Shown here: in pieces, positions 1-7,515 of the stretch
Layout: every line of letters begins with the position of its first letter
Numbering within the stretch: the first letter of the stretch is position 1
Assembly (NCBI GenBank): GCA_018224415.1
Contig: JAGTUZ010000207.1
Span: 1 to 22,796, forward strand
DNA: 22,796 nt
Source of the DNA: Bacteroidota bacterium
GTDB lineage: Bacteria; Bacteroidota; Ignavibacteria; SZUA-365
Direction of reading: 5' to 3'
Translations under genes and position numbers: made by a program
The notes under the pieces: generated by a model
The model's database searches: none
Told to the model about the DNA's origin: nothing
What the model saw: only the letters and a program-made list of their open reading frames with translations

Positions 1-1598
1 ACAGAGAAACGGAGCATTTTAACCGTATCATCGAAGCGGATGCGCAGCATGTAGATGCCGTCGGGCCAATCGCGGACATCCAGCGTCACCGGTACCGTTG
101 TCACCGCGTCGTATTCCCGGGAGTACATCCGGCGTCCAAGCGCATCGAATGCGGCCACATGGAGGCGGCGTGCGCCCTGTGGCGGCTGTATGATGCATTG
201 CAGCTGTGCCGAAGCGGGCTGCGGCCAGGGACCATCCACCGCGAGTGCCGCTGCAACGGGGGGCGGAGGAGGCGACGACAGCAGTTGGTCAAGCTCGTAC
301 ACACGCATCCAGGGTGTGGTCCCCTCGGCGAGGCGGTGCTGCCAAACAACGTAGAGCCGGTTCCGTCGGAGGGCCAGGGCGGGATACACCCGCCAACCGT
401 CGCCACTGCTGACGATGCGTTGCTGTCCCACGCGCCGCCAATCCGCGTCGAACACGGCAATGCGCAACCCGGCGCGGCTGTCGCCGTCCGGACTGGACCA
501 CGCGATCAGCGTGCGGCCGCTGTCCAGGGGCAACGCAGCGTAATCCGCCCGCGTCCGCCAGGGTTCGCGCATGGCCTCCTCCCGCGAGAGCGTGTCGCCG
601 AGTACGTGATATACACGCGTATCGCTGACGATGCCCATCACGGAAATCTTCCTCCCCCGGAAGTCGAAGCGCTCGACGAAGAGGTCATCGGTGTTCATGT
701 CCCGCCGGATGATATCGATATCCGTTCCCCTGCGTGGCAGCACGACATCGGAGAGATCGAGTTCATCGCGATGCAGCGTGTCGAGCGGAATGAATGGCTC
801 GACCGTGCCAGACAAAAGGCCCAGAAGCGAAATGCCACGGATGAGATGCTGGCTGGTCCCACCAAGAGGGCTGTCGTGCGGCAATATGCTGCGCCGGTAT
901 ACAACACTCTCGTTTCCCGATGGCTGCGAGATCCGGAGAAGCACACGCGAGGAATCCGCCCACGCCCATCCATCCATATCATGTGCGCTGAGCAGGGTGC
1001 GAGGTGCTTGTGCCGCGACCCAATGGCCGAGCACTCCCTCGACCCCGGCGGAATGCGAGCCGGCCCAGGTGGTCCAGCGATACTGGTTCCGCGTGTACCA
1101 TACCACCCCCTCAAGCGCCCAGCCTTGGTAGTCGAGCGTCATGTCACCCCTCCCGGAACCGGGTTCCATCATGCTACGCTCGACGCCATCCGACCACACA
1201 GGGCCTGAGACCTGCGAAAGGACTTTGCCGGTGCCGCTGGCGAAGTGATATTCCATTCCCCACCCGCTGACGCCGGGCATGAAGGTCTGACCGATAACAC
1301 GTATCCCCGTCCAACGCTCCCCTTCAAGACCGAACACCGCCCTAACGTTCGCTGGAGGGAGTTCACGATCGAGTAACGCGGGATCCGCATCAGTCCAGAC
1401 GGCGCTGTCGCCCCAGACCACCAGCACCTCCCCCGCTTCGTTCACCGCGATAGTTGGCCGCGAGAGCCGAACCGAGGGTTTGCTGCAGAGCTGCAATTCC
1501 GTGGAGATGGGAGAAAACGACTGGGCCCCGGCTTCGCAGGCGAGAACGATCGCAAGCAGGCAGGCAAACGTGAAGGGACGAATAACGTAAGAACTCAT
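1..1598 (-). CDS. Secreted protein with divergent T9SS-type sorting domain (C-terminus cut by window edge)
   Basis: The frame is open for 532 codons from the ATG at 1598 to the left edge; only the last few residues and the stop are missing. GGAG lies about 11 bases before the ATG. Residues 1-23 form a signal peptide (SSYVIRPFTFACLLAIVLAC, then EAGA, Q). The body is rich in W and short beta motifs (e.g. VLVVWGD, TLIAWSS, LYVVWQH), which suggests a repeat or propeller fold like exo-sialidase/BNR proteins, but no catalytic motif is recognised. A run of five prolines after LSS precedes a C-terminal domain with FDALGRR and WPDGIYMLRI, ending K-M-L-R-F-S-V. This matches T9SS type-A sorting domains, although the usual P-N-P-F-N-P is replaced by GPWPQP. 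It is probably exported by Sec and then moved to the surface or medium. It is divergent from the S9 peptidase. The function of the main body is unknown. Confidence 0.82.
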   Translation of the reverse strand, partial: MSSYVIRPFTFACLLAIVLACEAGAQSFSPISTELQLCSKPSVRLSRPTIAVNEAGEVLVVWGDSAVWTDADPALLDRELPPANVRAVFGLEGERWTGIRVIGQTFMPGVSGWGMEYHFASGTGKVLSQVSGPVWSDGVERSMMEPGSGRGDMTLDYQGWALEGVVWYTRNQYRWTTWAGSHSAGVEGVLGHWVAAQAPRTLLSAHDMDGWAWADSSRVLLRISQPSGNESVVYRRSILPHDSPLGGTSQHLIRGISLLGLLSGTVEPFIPLDTLHRDELDLSDVVLPRRGTDIDIIRRDMNTDDLFVERFDFRGRKISVMGIVSDTRVYHVLGDTLSREEAMREPWRTRADYAALPLDSGRTLIAWSSPDGDSRAGLRIAVFDADWRRVGQQRIVSSGDGWRVYPALALRRNRLYVVWQHRLAEGTTPWMRVYELDQLLSSPPPPPVAAALAVDGPWPQPASAQLQCIIQPPQGARRLHVAAFDALGRRMYSREYDAVTTVPVTLDVRDWPDGIYMLRIRFDDTVKMLRFS

Positions 1599-1713
1599 GA
1601 AGCGGACTCCGCTGGTGTACAGAAGAACATCGCTCCGGTTTCCGTCGGATGCAAGAGGCTGCGCCGCAACCGTACCGGACTGACACGCGGCGACCGGGAT
1701 CGTTCCCCTGCTG

Positions 1714-1761
1714 CTTATGTGGCATGCCGGGAACTTCCCATAAGTCTCCTGTGCTTATATT
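1714..1761 (+). promoter_or_regulatory. Dyad and possible -10 element ahead of the S9 peptidase gene
   Basis: In the 202-base divergent gap, TATATT at 1756-1761 matches the -10 of the clearer promoters in this window, but no good -35 lies 17 bases upstream. Just before it sit nested inverted repeats: CTTATG (1714-1719) pairs with CATAAG (1739-1744), enclosing GGCATGCC (1721-1728) and GGGAACTTCCC (1729-1739). The weak -35 together with a dyad in the -35 region fits an activator- or repressor-controlled promoter. That reading is inference. Confidence 0.35.
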
Positions 1762-1800
1762 AGGATTCGAACGAAATCCCATCACCATCGGAGTGCACTG

Positions 1801-3822
1801 ATGCGCGTACGAACCCCGATTACCACACTGCTTCTTCTTCTGCTTCTGCTGCCGGCGCTGCGTGCGCAGGACGTTCTGACAGAACGCAACATTTTCGACC
1901 TGCAGCAGGTCGTCGAGTCCAAGGCCTCACCGGATGGCCGGCTTGTGGCCTACACCGTCCTGGTTCCCCGACCGTTTACCGACACTCCGGGAGGCGATTA
2001 CCGGGAACTTTATGTGCTGGATGTCCCGGCCGGCACGTCACGCGTGTTCGTGGGCGGAAAGAAAACCGTGTACGGCCTGGATTGGACGGGCGACGGACGG
2101 ATGATCACCTTCATGGCGAATTTCCCCGACCGTCCGGGATCGCAGGTGTACGGTCTGCGACTCGACGGTGGCGAGGCCCAGCCGCTGACCGACAGTCCGA
2201 CCGGCGTACGCGGCTACACGCTGCGTCCCGACGGCGGCGCGGTGGCGTACCTCGCCACGGAGCCTGGTGATCCCGCGCAGGCGAAGCTGAAAGCGAAGGG
2301 TTTCAACGCCGAGGTGTATGAGGAAAACAATCCGCATCAAAATATCTACGTCCGTACCCTGCCGGCAGGCGAAACGAAACAGATGACCGAGGGTGTGTCG
2401 GTGTTCGACATCGTGTGGAGTCCGGACGGCAAGCACATCGCCGCCTCCGTCGCGCTGCACAACACGGTGGATGATTCCTACATGTTCAAGCGCATCCACC
2501 TGCTCGACCCGGCCAGCGGGAAACTGACGAAGCTGGTCGACAATCCGGGCAAGCTTGGAAAGATGGCGTGGAGTCCCGACGGCCGCCGCCTTGCCTTCAT
2601 TTCCGCTGTGGCAGTATGGGATTCGAAGGAGGGATCGATCTTCGTCACTGACGTACCGGCGAGCACACCGTTTGGCGAACTGCGCAATTACAGCGAGGGA
2701 TTCGAAGGCACGGTGACGGGCATCGCGTGGCGCGACGCCTCGACGCTGCTGTTCACCGCCGAGGAAGGCGTCGACGTGACTCTTCGCAGCCAGGGACTGC
2801 GCGACGCCGCGAGCCGTGTGCTCCTGGAAGGCGGTCGCCTCGATATCACCGGCTTCGATCCTGTGGGAGGCATGACGGTACTGACCGGCAGCACACCTGC
2901 GCATCCGACCGAACTGTTCACCTTCGACGGGAAGCAGCTCTCGCGTCGCACAAACCTCAATGCCTGGCTATCGTCGGTGCGCCTGGCAAAGCAGGAGCGC
3001 TTTGTCTACAAGGCCCGCGACGGACTCGAAATCACCGCGGTGCTGGTGTATCCGCTGGACTACCAGTCCGGCAGGAAGTACCCACTGATCACCGACATTC
3101 ATGGCGGACCGGAAGCCGCGTACCAGAACGGCTGGGTCACGCGCTACGGTAACTGGGGACAGGTCGCCGCGGCCCGCGGATACTTTGTCTTCATGCCCAA
3201 CTATCGCGCCAGCACCGGGCGCGGTGTGGAATTCGCCAAAATGGGGTTGGGCGATCTCGTGGGCAAGGAATTCGAGGACGTGCTCGACGGCATCGACGCC
3301 CTGGTAGACAAAGGACTCGTCGATCCGAAACGCGTGGGCATCGGAGGCGGCTCTTATGGCGGCTATTTCAGCGCCTGGGCGGCCACACGGCACAGTGAAC
3401 GCTTCGCGGCTGCGGTGGTGTTCGTCGGTGTCTCGAACCAGATCTCCAAGCGCAACACCACCGACATTCCCTGGGAGGATTACCACGTGCACTGGGGTAT
3501 CTGGACGCATGAAAACTTCGAAAAGGTCTACGACCGCAGCCCGGTGAAATGGGCGCAGAACAGCCGCACTCCGACGTTGATCCTGCACGGCACCGAGGAT
3601 CCGCGCGTGCATCCCAGCCAGAGCCTGGAACTGTATCGCTCACTTAAACTGCACGGAAAAGCGCCGGTGCGCTTGATCTGGTATCCCGGCGAGGGACATG
3701 GCAACCGCCGCAATCCCGCACGCCTTGATTACATCATGCGTACCATGGACTGGTTCGATTTCTACCTGAAGGGAGACGTCAGCGGCATGCCTCCCAGCAC
3801 GCTGGAATACCCATCCGAATAA
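1801..3822 (+). CDS. Secreted S9 family prolyl-oligopeptidase-like serine peptidase
   Basis: This 673-residue protein has the two-part layout of DPP-IV/acylaminoacyl-peptidase (S9) enzymes. A signal peptide with a run of leucines (about 1-22, ending LRAQ) is followed by a beta-propeller region (about 30-400) with WSPDGK/WSPDGR blades, then an alpha/beta-hydrolase domain (about 410-665). The catalytic triad is visible: Ser518 in GGGSYGG, Asp600 in HGTEDPR, and His633 in GEGHGNRR. The family removes dipeptides or acylated residues from short peptides; here it probably acts outside the inner membrane on peptide nutrients. It lacks a T9SS sorting domain, so it is probably periplasmic. GGAG lies about 9 bases before the ATG. 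The gene stands alone, divergent from the secreted protein to its left and convergent with greA. Family assignment is firm; the substrate is not known. Confidence 0.95.
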   Translation: MRVRTPITTLLLLLLLLPALRAQDVLTERNIFDLQQVVESKASPDGRLVAYTVLVPRPFTDTPGGDYRELYVLDVPAGTSRVFVGGKKTVYGLDWTGDGRMITFMANFPDRPGSQVYGLRLDGGEAQPLTDSPTGVRGYTLRPDGGAVAYLATEPGDPAQAKLKAKGFNAEVYEENNPHQNIYVRTLPAGETKQMTEGVSVFDIVWSPDGKHIAASVALHNTVDDSYMFKRIHLLDPASGKLTKLVDNPGKLGKMAWSPDGRRLAFISAVAVWDSKEGSIFVTDVPASTPFGELRNYSEGFEGTVTGIAWRDASTLLFTAEEGVDVTLRSQGLRDAASRVLLEGGRLDITGFDPVGGMTVLTGSTPAHPTELFTFDGKQLSRRTNLNAWLSSVRLAKQERFVYKARDGLEITAVLVYPLDYQSGRKYPLITDIHGGPEAAYQNGWVTRYGNWGQVAAARGYFVFMPNYRASTGRGVEFAKMGLGDLVGKEFEDVLDGIDALVDKGLVDPKRVGIGGGSYGGYFSAWAATRHSERFAAAVVFVGVSNQISKRNTTDIPWEDYHVHWGIWTHENFEKVYDRSPVKWAQNSRTPTLILHGTEDPRVHPSQSLELYRSLKLHGKAPVRLIWYPGEGHGNRRNPARLDYIMRTMDWFDFYLKGDVSGMPPSTLEYPSE

Positions 3823-3861
3823 GCCCCTTCCTGGCCCGCTCCCGGCGTGCATGATAAAATA

Positions 3862-3895
3862 AGACGAGGCTGCCTGAATTCAGGCAGCCTCGTCT
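3862..3895. terminator. Perfect 34-base inverted repeat between convergent genes (S9 peptidase and greA)
   Basis: AGACGAGGCTGCCTG (3862-3876) pairs exactly with CAGGCAGCCTCGTCT (3881-3895), leaving AATT as the loop. On the minus strand the stem is followed by TTATTTTAT, a usable T-rich tail for greA transcripts. On the plus strand no T-run follows, so it is a weaker stop for the peptidase mRNA. It probably acts as a bidirectional terminator. Confidence 0.75.
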
Positions 3896-3973
3896 GCGTT
3901 CTGGAGCACAGTGGTGCTTCACTTCACCCGCGGATCCTGGCCTGCCGGGACATGCCCCTGCAGCCGTGCGGAC

Positions 3974-4450
3974 TTATTTCACATCGAGAATCTTGTATTC
4001 GAGTGATCCGGCAGGAACCTGCACCTTGACCACGTCGCCAATTTTCTTCTTGAGCATCGCCTTGCCGATGGGAGATGTCACCGAGATCTTGTTCTTTTCG
4101 AAATCCGCCTCTTCCGGCGACACCAACCTGTAGGTCACCGTACCGCCGTGAATGAGATCCTCGAGCGTCACATCCGACAGAATGTAGACCGCGTCCGTAG
4201 GCAGTTCGTTCTTTTCGATGATACGGGCGCGGGAGAGCAGTCCCTCGAGCTTGCTGATGCGCAGCTCGAACAGGCCCTGCTCTTCCTTCGCGGCATCGTA
4301 TTCCGCGTTTTCACTCAGGTCGCCGTGCGCGCGGGCTTCGGCGATTTTGCCAGCCATCTCGGCCCGGCCCTTGCCTTTCATGGCCTGCAATTCCTTTTCC
4401 AGTTCGAGCATCCGCTCGCGGGTCAGGTAGACGGTTCCTTTCGACTCCAC
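3974..4450 (-). CDS. greA: Transcript cleavage/elongation factor GreA
   Basis: The protein has 158 residues, the normal length for GreA. The N-terminal coiled coil carries the signature EARAHGDLSENAEYDAAKEE; Asp44 and Glu47 correspond to the acidic tip residues that hold the second Mg ion in the RNA polymerase active site. The C-terminal FKBP-like domain contains YRLVSPEEADF and the family's ISVTSPIGKA. GreA enters the RNA polymerase secondary channel and stimulates cleavage of backtracked RNA. The start is GTG at 4450, with GGAG 7 bases upstream. The gene has its own near-consensus promoter (4538-4566) and a leader hairpin followed by six Ts (4490-4530), so expression may be controlled by termination in the leader. 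It lies downstream of ribBA and convergent with the S9 peptidase. Confidence 0.98.
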   Translation of the reverse strand: MESKGTVYLTRERMLELEKELQAMKGKGRAEMAGKIAEARAHGDLSENAEYDAAKEEQGLFELRISKLEGLLSRARIIEKNELPTDAVYILSDVTLEDLIHGGTVTYRLVSPEEADFEKNKISVTSPIGKAMLKKKIGDVVKVQVPAGSLEYKILDVK

Positions 4451-4489
4451 AGTTCACTCCAATAATGATTCTCGGGGAAGCAAGAGAAT

Positions 4490-4530
4490 AAAAAACATAG
4501 CCAGCATTCCGCACAGGAATTCTGGCTATG
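4490..4530 (-). terminator. Hairpin plus T-run in the greA leader (terminator or attenuator)
   Basis: Read on the minus strand, CATAGCCAG-A-ATTCC pairs with GGAAT-G-CTGGCTATG around a five-base loop, with one A/G mismatch, and is followed at once by TTTTTTATTCTC. The stem starts at 4530, roughly where the transcript from the 4538-4566 promoter should start, so nascent greA RNA would fold here and could stop after about 40 bases. It would also end read-through from ribBA. The structure is plain in the sequence; its regulatory role is inference. Confidence 0.8.
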
Positions 4531-4537
4531 AGGTGGA

Positions 4538-4566
4538 AATATATCAATTCGACGACAGGATGTCAA
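4538..4566 (-). promoter_or_regulatory. greA promoter, TTGACA-N17-TATATT
   Basis: On the minus strand, TTGACA (4566-4561) and TATATT (4543-4538) are separated by exactly 17 bases, an almost perfect sigma70-type promoter. The expected start is near 4529-4531, about 80 bases before the greA GTG, with the leader hairpin between. Strong intrinsic promoter quality plus a leader terminator suggests output is set after initiation. Confidence 0.85.
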
Positions 4567-4578
4567 GGAAAATCGCCC

Positions 4579-4606
4579 AAAACGGGTTGATCACAAAACG
4601 GGTTGA
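4579..4606. repeat. Two 12-base direct repeats upstream of the greA promoter
   Basis: AAAACGGGTTGA occurs at 4579-4590 and again at 4595-4606, a 16-base period, starting 13 bases upstream of the greA -35. The second copy runs into the palindrome GGGTTGAACCC (4600-4610). This could be a binding site for a regulator or a chance repeat; no known operator is recognised. Confidence 0.6.
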
Positions 4607-4619
4607 ACCCGGTGCGTGT

Positions 4620-4679
4620 GCCCTCTGCCTCGAAGCCGTGAGCCTCGACGCCCTCTGCCTCGAAGCCGTGAGCCTCGAA
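4620..4679. repeat. 30-base tandem duplication between ribBA and greA
   Basis: Two adjacent copies of a 30-base unit beginning GCCCTCTGCCTCGAAGCCGT differ only in the last base (C at 4649, A at 4679). Each unit contains two partial copies of GCCTCGAAG-like sequence. It is non-coding and lies just past the ribBA stop. The near-identity points to a recent slippage or duplication event. Confidence 0.85.
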
Positions 4680-4712
4680 GCCCGTCGGCCCGATGGCAGC
4701 GGTGCAGCCCGC

Positions 4713-5927
4713 TCAGCTATGCTGATGCATGATCAGGTGGCCCATTTTGTCACGCTTGGTGCGGAGATAGAAGTCATTGACCTCGTTGGGCAGGCTTTCA
4801 ATGGGCACACGTTCGACGATCTCGAGTCCATAGCTTTTGAGACCAACGATTTTCTTCGGATTGTTGGTCAGCAGGCGCATTCTCTTCACGCCAAGATCGG
4901 CGAGAATCTGCGCGCCGATTCCGTAATCGCGAAGATCGTCGCGGAAACCCAATTCGATGTTGGCCTGCACGGTGTCAAACCCGGCGTCCTGCAGGTTGTA
5001 GGCCCGCAGCTTGTTCGACAGACCGATACCTCGGCCTTCCTGGCGCATGTACAGCACAACACCCCGGCCTTCGCGTTCGACCATGAGCATGGCGGCGTTG
5101 AGCTGGTCCTTGCAGTCGCAGCGCAGCGATCCGAACGTGTCGCCGGTCAGGCATTCCGAATGCACGCGCACGAGCACGGGATCACCGTCGTCGATGGTGC
5201 CGCGCACCAGGGCGAGATGTTCCTTGTTATCGAGCGTGTTCGTGTAGAGATGAATCTGGAAATCGCCGTAGCGCGTCGGGACATGCGTGACAATTTCCTT
5301 CTTGACCAGCTTTTCCTTCTTCACGCGGTATTCGATCAGCTGGTTGACGGCGATGATCTTCAGGTTGAATTCCCGCGCGATGGCAAAGAGTTCGGTGGTG
5401 CGGGCCATCGTGCCATCTTCCTTGAGGATCTCGCAGACCACACCCACCGGTTGGAGTCCGGCGAGGCGCGCGAGGTCCACGGCCGCCTCGGTGTGTCCTG
5501 CGCGACGCAGCACTCCACCGGTCACGGCCTTGAGCGGAAACACATGTCCCGGCCGGGCCAGGTCTGTCGGACGCGTATCTGTGTCGGCCAGCGCGCGGAT
5601 GGTGGCTGCGCGATCGGCGGCGGAAATGCCTGTGCTGGTACCGTGGATGTAATCGACGGTGACGGTGAAGTTCGTGCCATGCAACGCGGTGTTGCCGTCA
5701 ACCATCATGCCGAGCTGCAATGCGTCCATGCGCTCCTCAGTGAGAGGGACGCAGACCATGCCACGCCCATGGCGGACCATGAGATTGACGATCTCGGGTG
5801 TGGTCAGTTCTGCCGCGCAGACAAAATCGCCCTCGTTCTCCCGGTCCTCGTCATCGACGATGATGATGACCTCGCCGGCACGAATGGCTTCGATCGCTTC
5901 ATCGACGGAGTTGAATTGATGTGCCAT
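4713..5927 (-). CDS. ribBA: Bifunctional 3,4-dihydroxy-2-butanone-4-phosphate synthase / GTP cyclohydrolase II
   Basis: This 404-residue fusion makes both starting compounds of riboflavin synthesis: the four-carbon unit from ribulose 5-phosphate and the pyrimidine from GTP. The N-terminal RibB half (about 1-200) has the acidic DDEDRENEGD motif (25-34) and the GHTEAAVDLA motif. The C-terminal RibA half has the zinc cysteines Cys259, Cys270 and Cys272 in ECLTGDTFGSLRCDC, followed by RQEGRGIGL and NNPKKIVGL. Both halves look complete and catalytic. The ATG at 5927 has no clear Shine-Dalgarno sequence but sits 16 bases after the yajC stop, so translation may be helped by coupling. No FMN riboswitch was seen upstream; the gene is inside an operon. 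Confidence 0.98.
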   Translation of the reverse strand: MAHQFNSVDEAIEAIRAGEVIIIVDDEDRENEGDFVCAAELTTPEIVNLMVRHGRGMVCVPLTEERMDALQLGMMVDGNTALHGTNFTVTVDYIHGTSTGISAADRAATIRALADTDTRPTDLARPGHVFPLKAVTGGVLRRAGHTEAAVDLARLAGLQPVGVVCEILKEDGTMARTTELFAIAREFNLKIIAVNQLIEYRVKKEKLVKKEIVTHVPTRYGDFQIHLYTNTLDNKEHLALVRGTIDDGDPVLVRVHSECLTGDTFGSLRCDCKDQLNAAMLMVEREGRGVVLYMRQEGRGIGLSNKLRAYNLQDAGFDTVQANIELGFRDDLRDYGIGAQILADLGVKRMRLLTNNPKKIVGLKSYGLEIVERVPIESLPNEVNDFYLRTKRDKMGHLIMHQHS

Positions 5928-5943
5928 GTGGATTGATCCGGGA

Positions 5944-6267
5944 TTATTCCGCGGAAGCCTCCCGTGTCACGACATTCACGGCGCTGCGGTCGAACTTCAG
6001 TTTCATGTTGTCGCCGACATCGAGCAGAAGGGTTTTTTCGTCGACGTTGACGATTTTTCCGTGAAGTCCGCCCGAAGTGATGACCTTGTCGCCTTTCTTC
6101 AGGCTTTCAAGCAGCTTCTGACGCTCCTTTGCGCGCTTCTGCTGTGGACGGAGGATCATGAAATAGAAAATGACGAAAATCAGAGCGAAGAAAATCAGCG
6201 TGCTCATCATCTGGCCGCCGCCGCTTCCGCCCTGCTGGGGTGCCATGGCAATAAGGATCTCAGTCAC
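5944..6267 (-). CDS. yajC: Preprotein translocase subunit YajC
   Basis: The protein has 107 residues. A short Gly/Gln-rich N-terminus is followed by one membrane helix (about 22-39), then the family hallmark LRPQQKR (39-45) and a small cytosolic SH3-like part with GDKVITSGGLHGKI. YajC binds SecDF and assists Sec export. The start is GTG at 6267, overlapping the TGA of tgt as GTGA, with AGGAG six bases upstream (6274-6278); the later ATG (Met8) is less likely. The tgt-yajC pair is a common bacterial arrangement and indicates coupled translation. Confidence 0.97.
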   Translation of the reverse strand: MTEILIAMAPQQGGSGGGQMMSTLIFFALIFVIFYFMILRPQQKRAKERQKLLESLKKGDKVITSGGLHGKIVNVDEKTLLLDVGDNMKLKFDRSAVNVVTREASAE

Positions 6268-7433
6268 AGGTTGCTCCTGGGTTGTTCATTCGTGGACGTG
6301 TCGCTCCCTCTTCCACTGTGGTATCGGCGGATGAACGCTTCTTTCCACAAAGGGAATCGGTCTTTCAAGATAGCACTTCGCGCGTCGCGCGTCAATCGAA
6401 GGTAGAAGGACAGGTTGTGCAGCGAGGCCAGCTGCAGGCCGAGGATTTCCTGCGTGCGGAAGAGATGCGCGATATACGCCCGCGTGAAATTCGAGCAGGC
6501 GTAACAATTGCATTCCGCGTCGATGGGGACAAATTCGTGGAGGAATCGCTCCTTTTTTATCATCAACGGACCGTCGGGAGTGAACACCATTGCATTTCGT
6601 CCGTTACGCGTGGGCATGACGCAGTCGAACATGTCCACGCCGCGGTCGATGGCTTCGAGAATATTCACTGGCGTGCCCACACCCATCAGGTATCGCGGGC
6701 GGTCCTGCGGAAGGATGTCGGTGGTGAATTCCGTGATGCGGTACATCACCTCTGCAGGCTCACCCACCGCCAGTCCGCCGATGGCGTAGCCATCGAAGCC
6801 GATGTCCATCAGTCCGCGCGCGCTGGTCTCCCGCAGTTCCTCGAACACGTTGCCTTGCACGATACCGAAGGCGAGTTGCTGGTGTCCGTACAGCGGACCC
6901 GTGCGGTCGATCCATCGCCTCGCCTTGGCGGCCCAGTCGAGTGTCAGCTCACCGCTGCGGCGGGCGTAGTCGTAACCGCAGTCCGCCGGGGGACATTCGT
7001 CAAGGATCATCATGATGTCGGACCCGATCGAGCGCTGGATGTCGAGCACGCGTTCCGGGGTGAATCGATGATACGATCCATCGATATGCGACTGGAAGGT
7101 CACACCGTCGTGTTCGATTTTCCGGAGTTCCGAAAGCGAGTAGACCTGATAGCCCCCGCTGTCGGTGAGCACCGGGCCATCCCAGTTCATGAAGCGATGC
7201 AGGCCGCCGTGTTCCTCGAGCACTTCCGTACCGGGACGCAACGCGAGATGATAGGTGTTGGCCAGAATGATCTGGGCCTCCATTTCCCGAAGCTCGCGTT
7301 GTTCAACCGCCTTGACGGTGCCCTGCGTCCCGACTGGCATGAAAATGGGCGTGCGGATACTGCCATGATCCGTTTCCAGCGTCGCGGCGCGGGCCTTGCT
7401 GCCTTCGCAGATATGTTCGAGTGTGAACTGCAC
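6264..7433 (-). CDS. tgt: tRNA-guanine transglycosylase (queuosine synthesis)
   Basis: This 389-residue TIM-barrel enzyme exchanges guanine-34 of GUN-anticodon tRNAs for preQ1. Visible motifs are TDSGGYQVYSL with Asp91 (general acid/base), MFDCVMPTR with the nucleophile-type Asp270, and the zinc site Cys308, Cys310, Cys313 and His339. All key residues are present; Tyr replaces the more usual Phe in DSGGF. The start is GTG at 7433 and no good Shine-Dalgarno sequence is visible, so the start is less certain than the function. The last ~20 residues (RGSDTSTNEQPRSNL) extend beyond the conserved fold. It is overlapped by yajC downstream and lies 82 bases after the Rrf2 gene. Confidence 0.98.
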   Translation of the reverse strand: MQFTLEHICEGSKARAATLETDHGSIRTPIFMPVGTQGTVKAVEQRELREMEAQIILANTYHLALRPGTEVLEEHGGLHRFMNWDGPVLTDSGGYQVYSLSELRKIEHDGVTFQSHIDGSYHRFTPERVLDIQRSIGSDIMMILDECPPADCGYDYARRSGELTLDWAAKARRWIDRTGPLYGHQQLAFGIVQGNVFEELRETSARGLMDIGFDGYAIGGLAVGEPAEVMYRITEFTTDILPQDRPRYLMGVGTPVNILEAIDRGVDMFDCVMPTRNGRNAMVFTPDGPLMIKKERFLHEFVPIDAECNCYACSNFTRAYIAHLFRTQEILGLQLASLHNLSFYLRLTRDARSAILKDRFPLWKEAFIRRYHSGRGSDTSTNEQPRSNL

Positions 7434-7515
7434 GTTTCAGGGTCCGGACGGGTGTCGTACCCGGCCAAGGCCTTCACCGAGGTTGCGGCTTCGCCGGGGA
7501 CGCATCCCGCCGTGG

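Noticed and set aside
159..1208. Plus-strand open frame of 349 codons near the left edge
   Set aside because: It is opposite the 532-codon secreted protein, which has a signal peptide and sorting domain; the plus frame has neither.
4620..4679. CRISPR-like repeat
   Set aside because: Only two adjacent copies with no spacer between and no cas genes; it is a simple tandem duplication.
4533..5936. Long plus-strand open frame (467 codons) opposite ribBA
   Set aside because: It spans the greA promoter, the repeats and ribBA on the wrong strand; the protein shows no domain.
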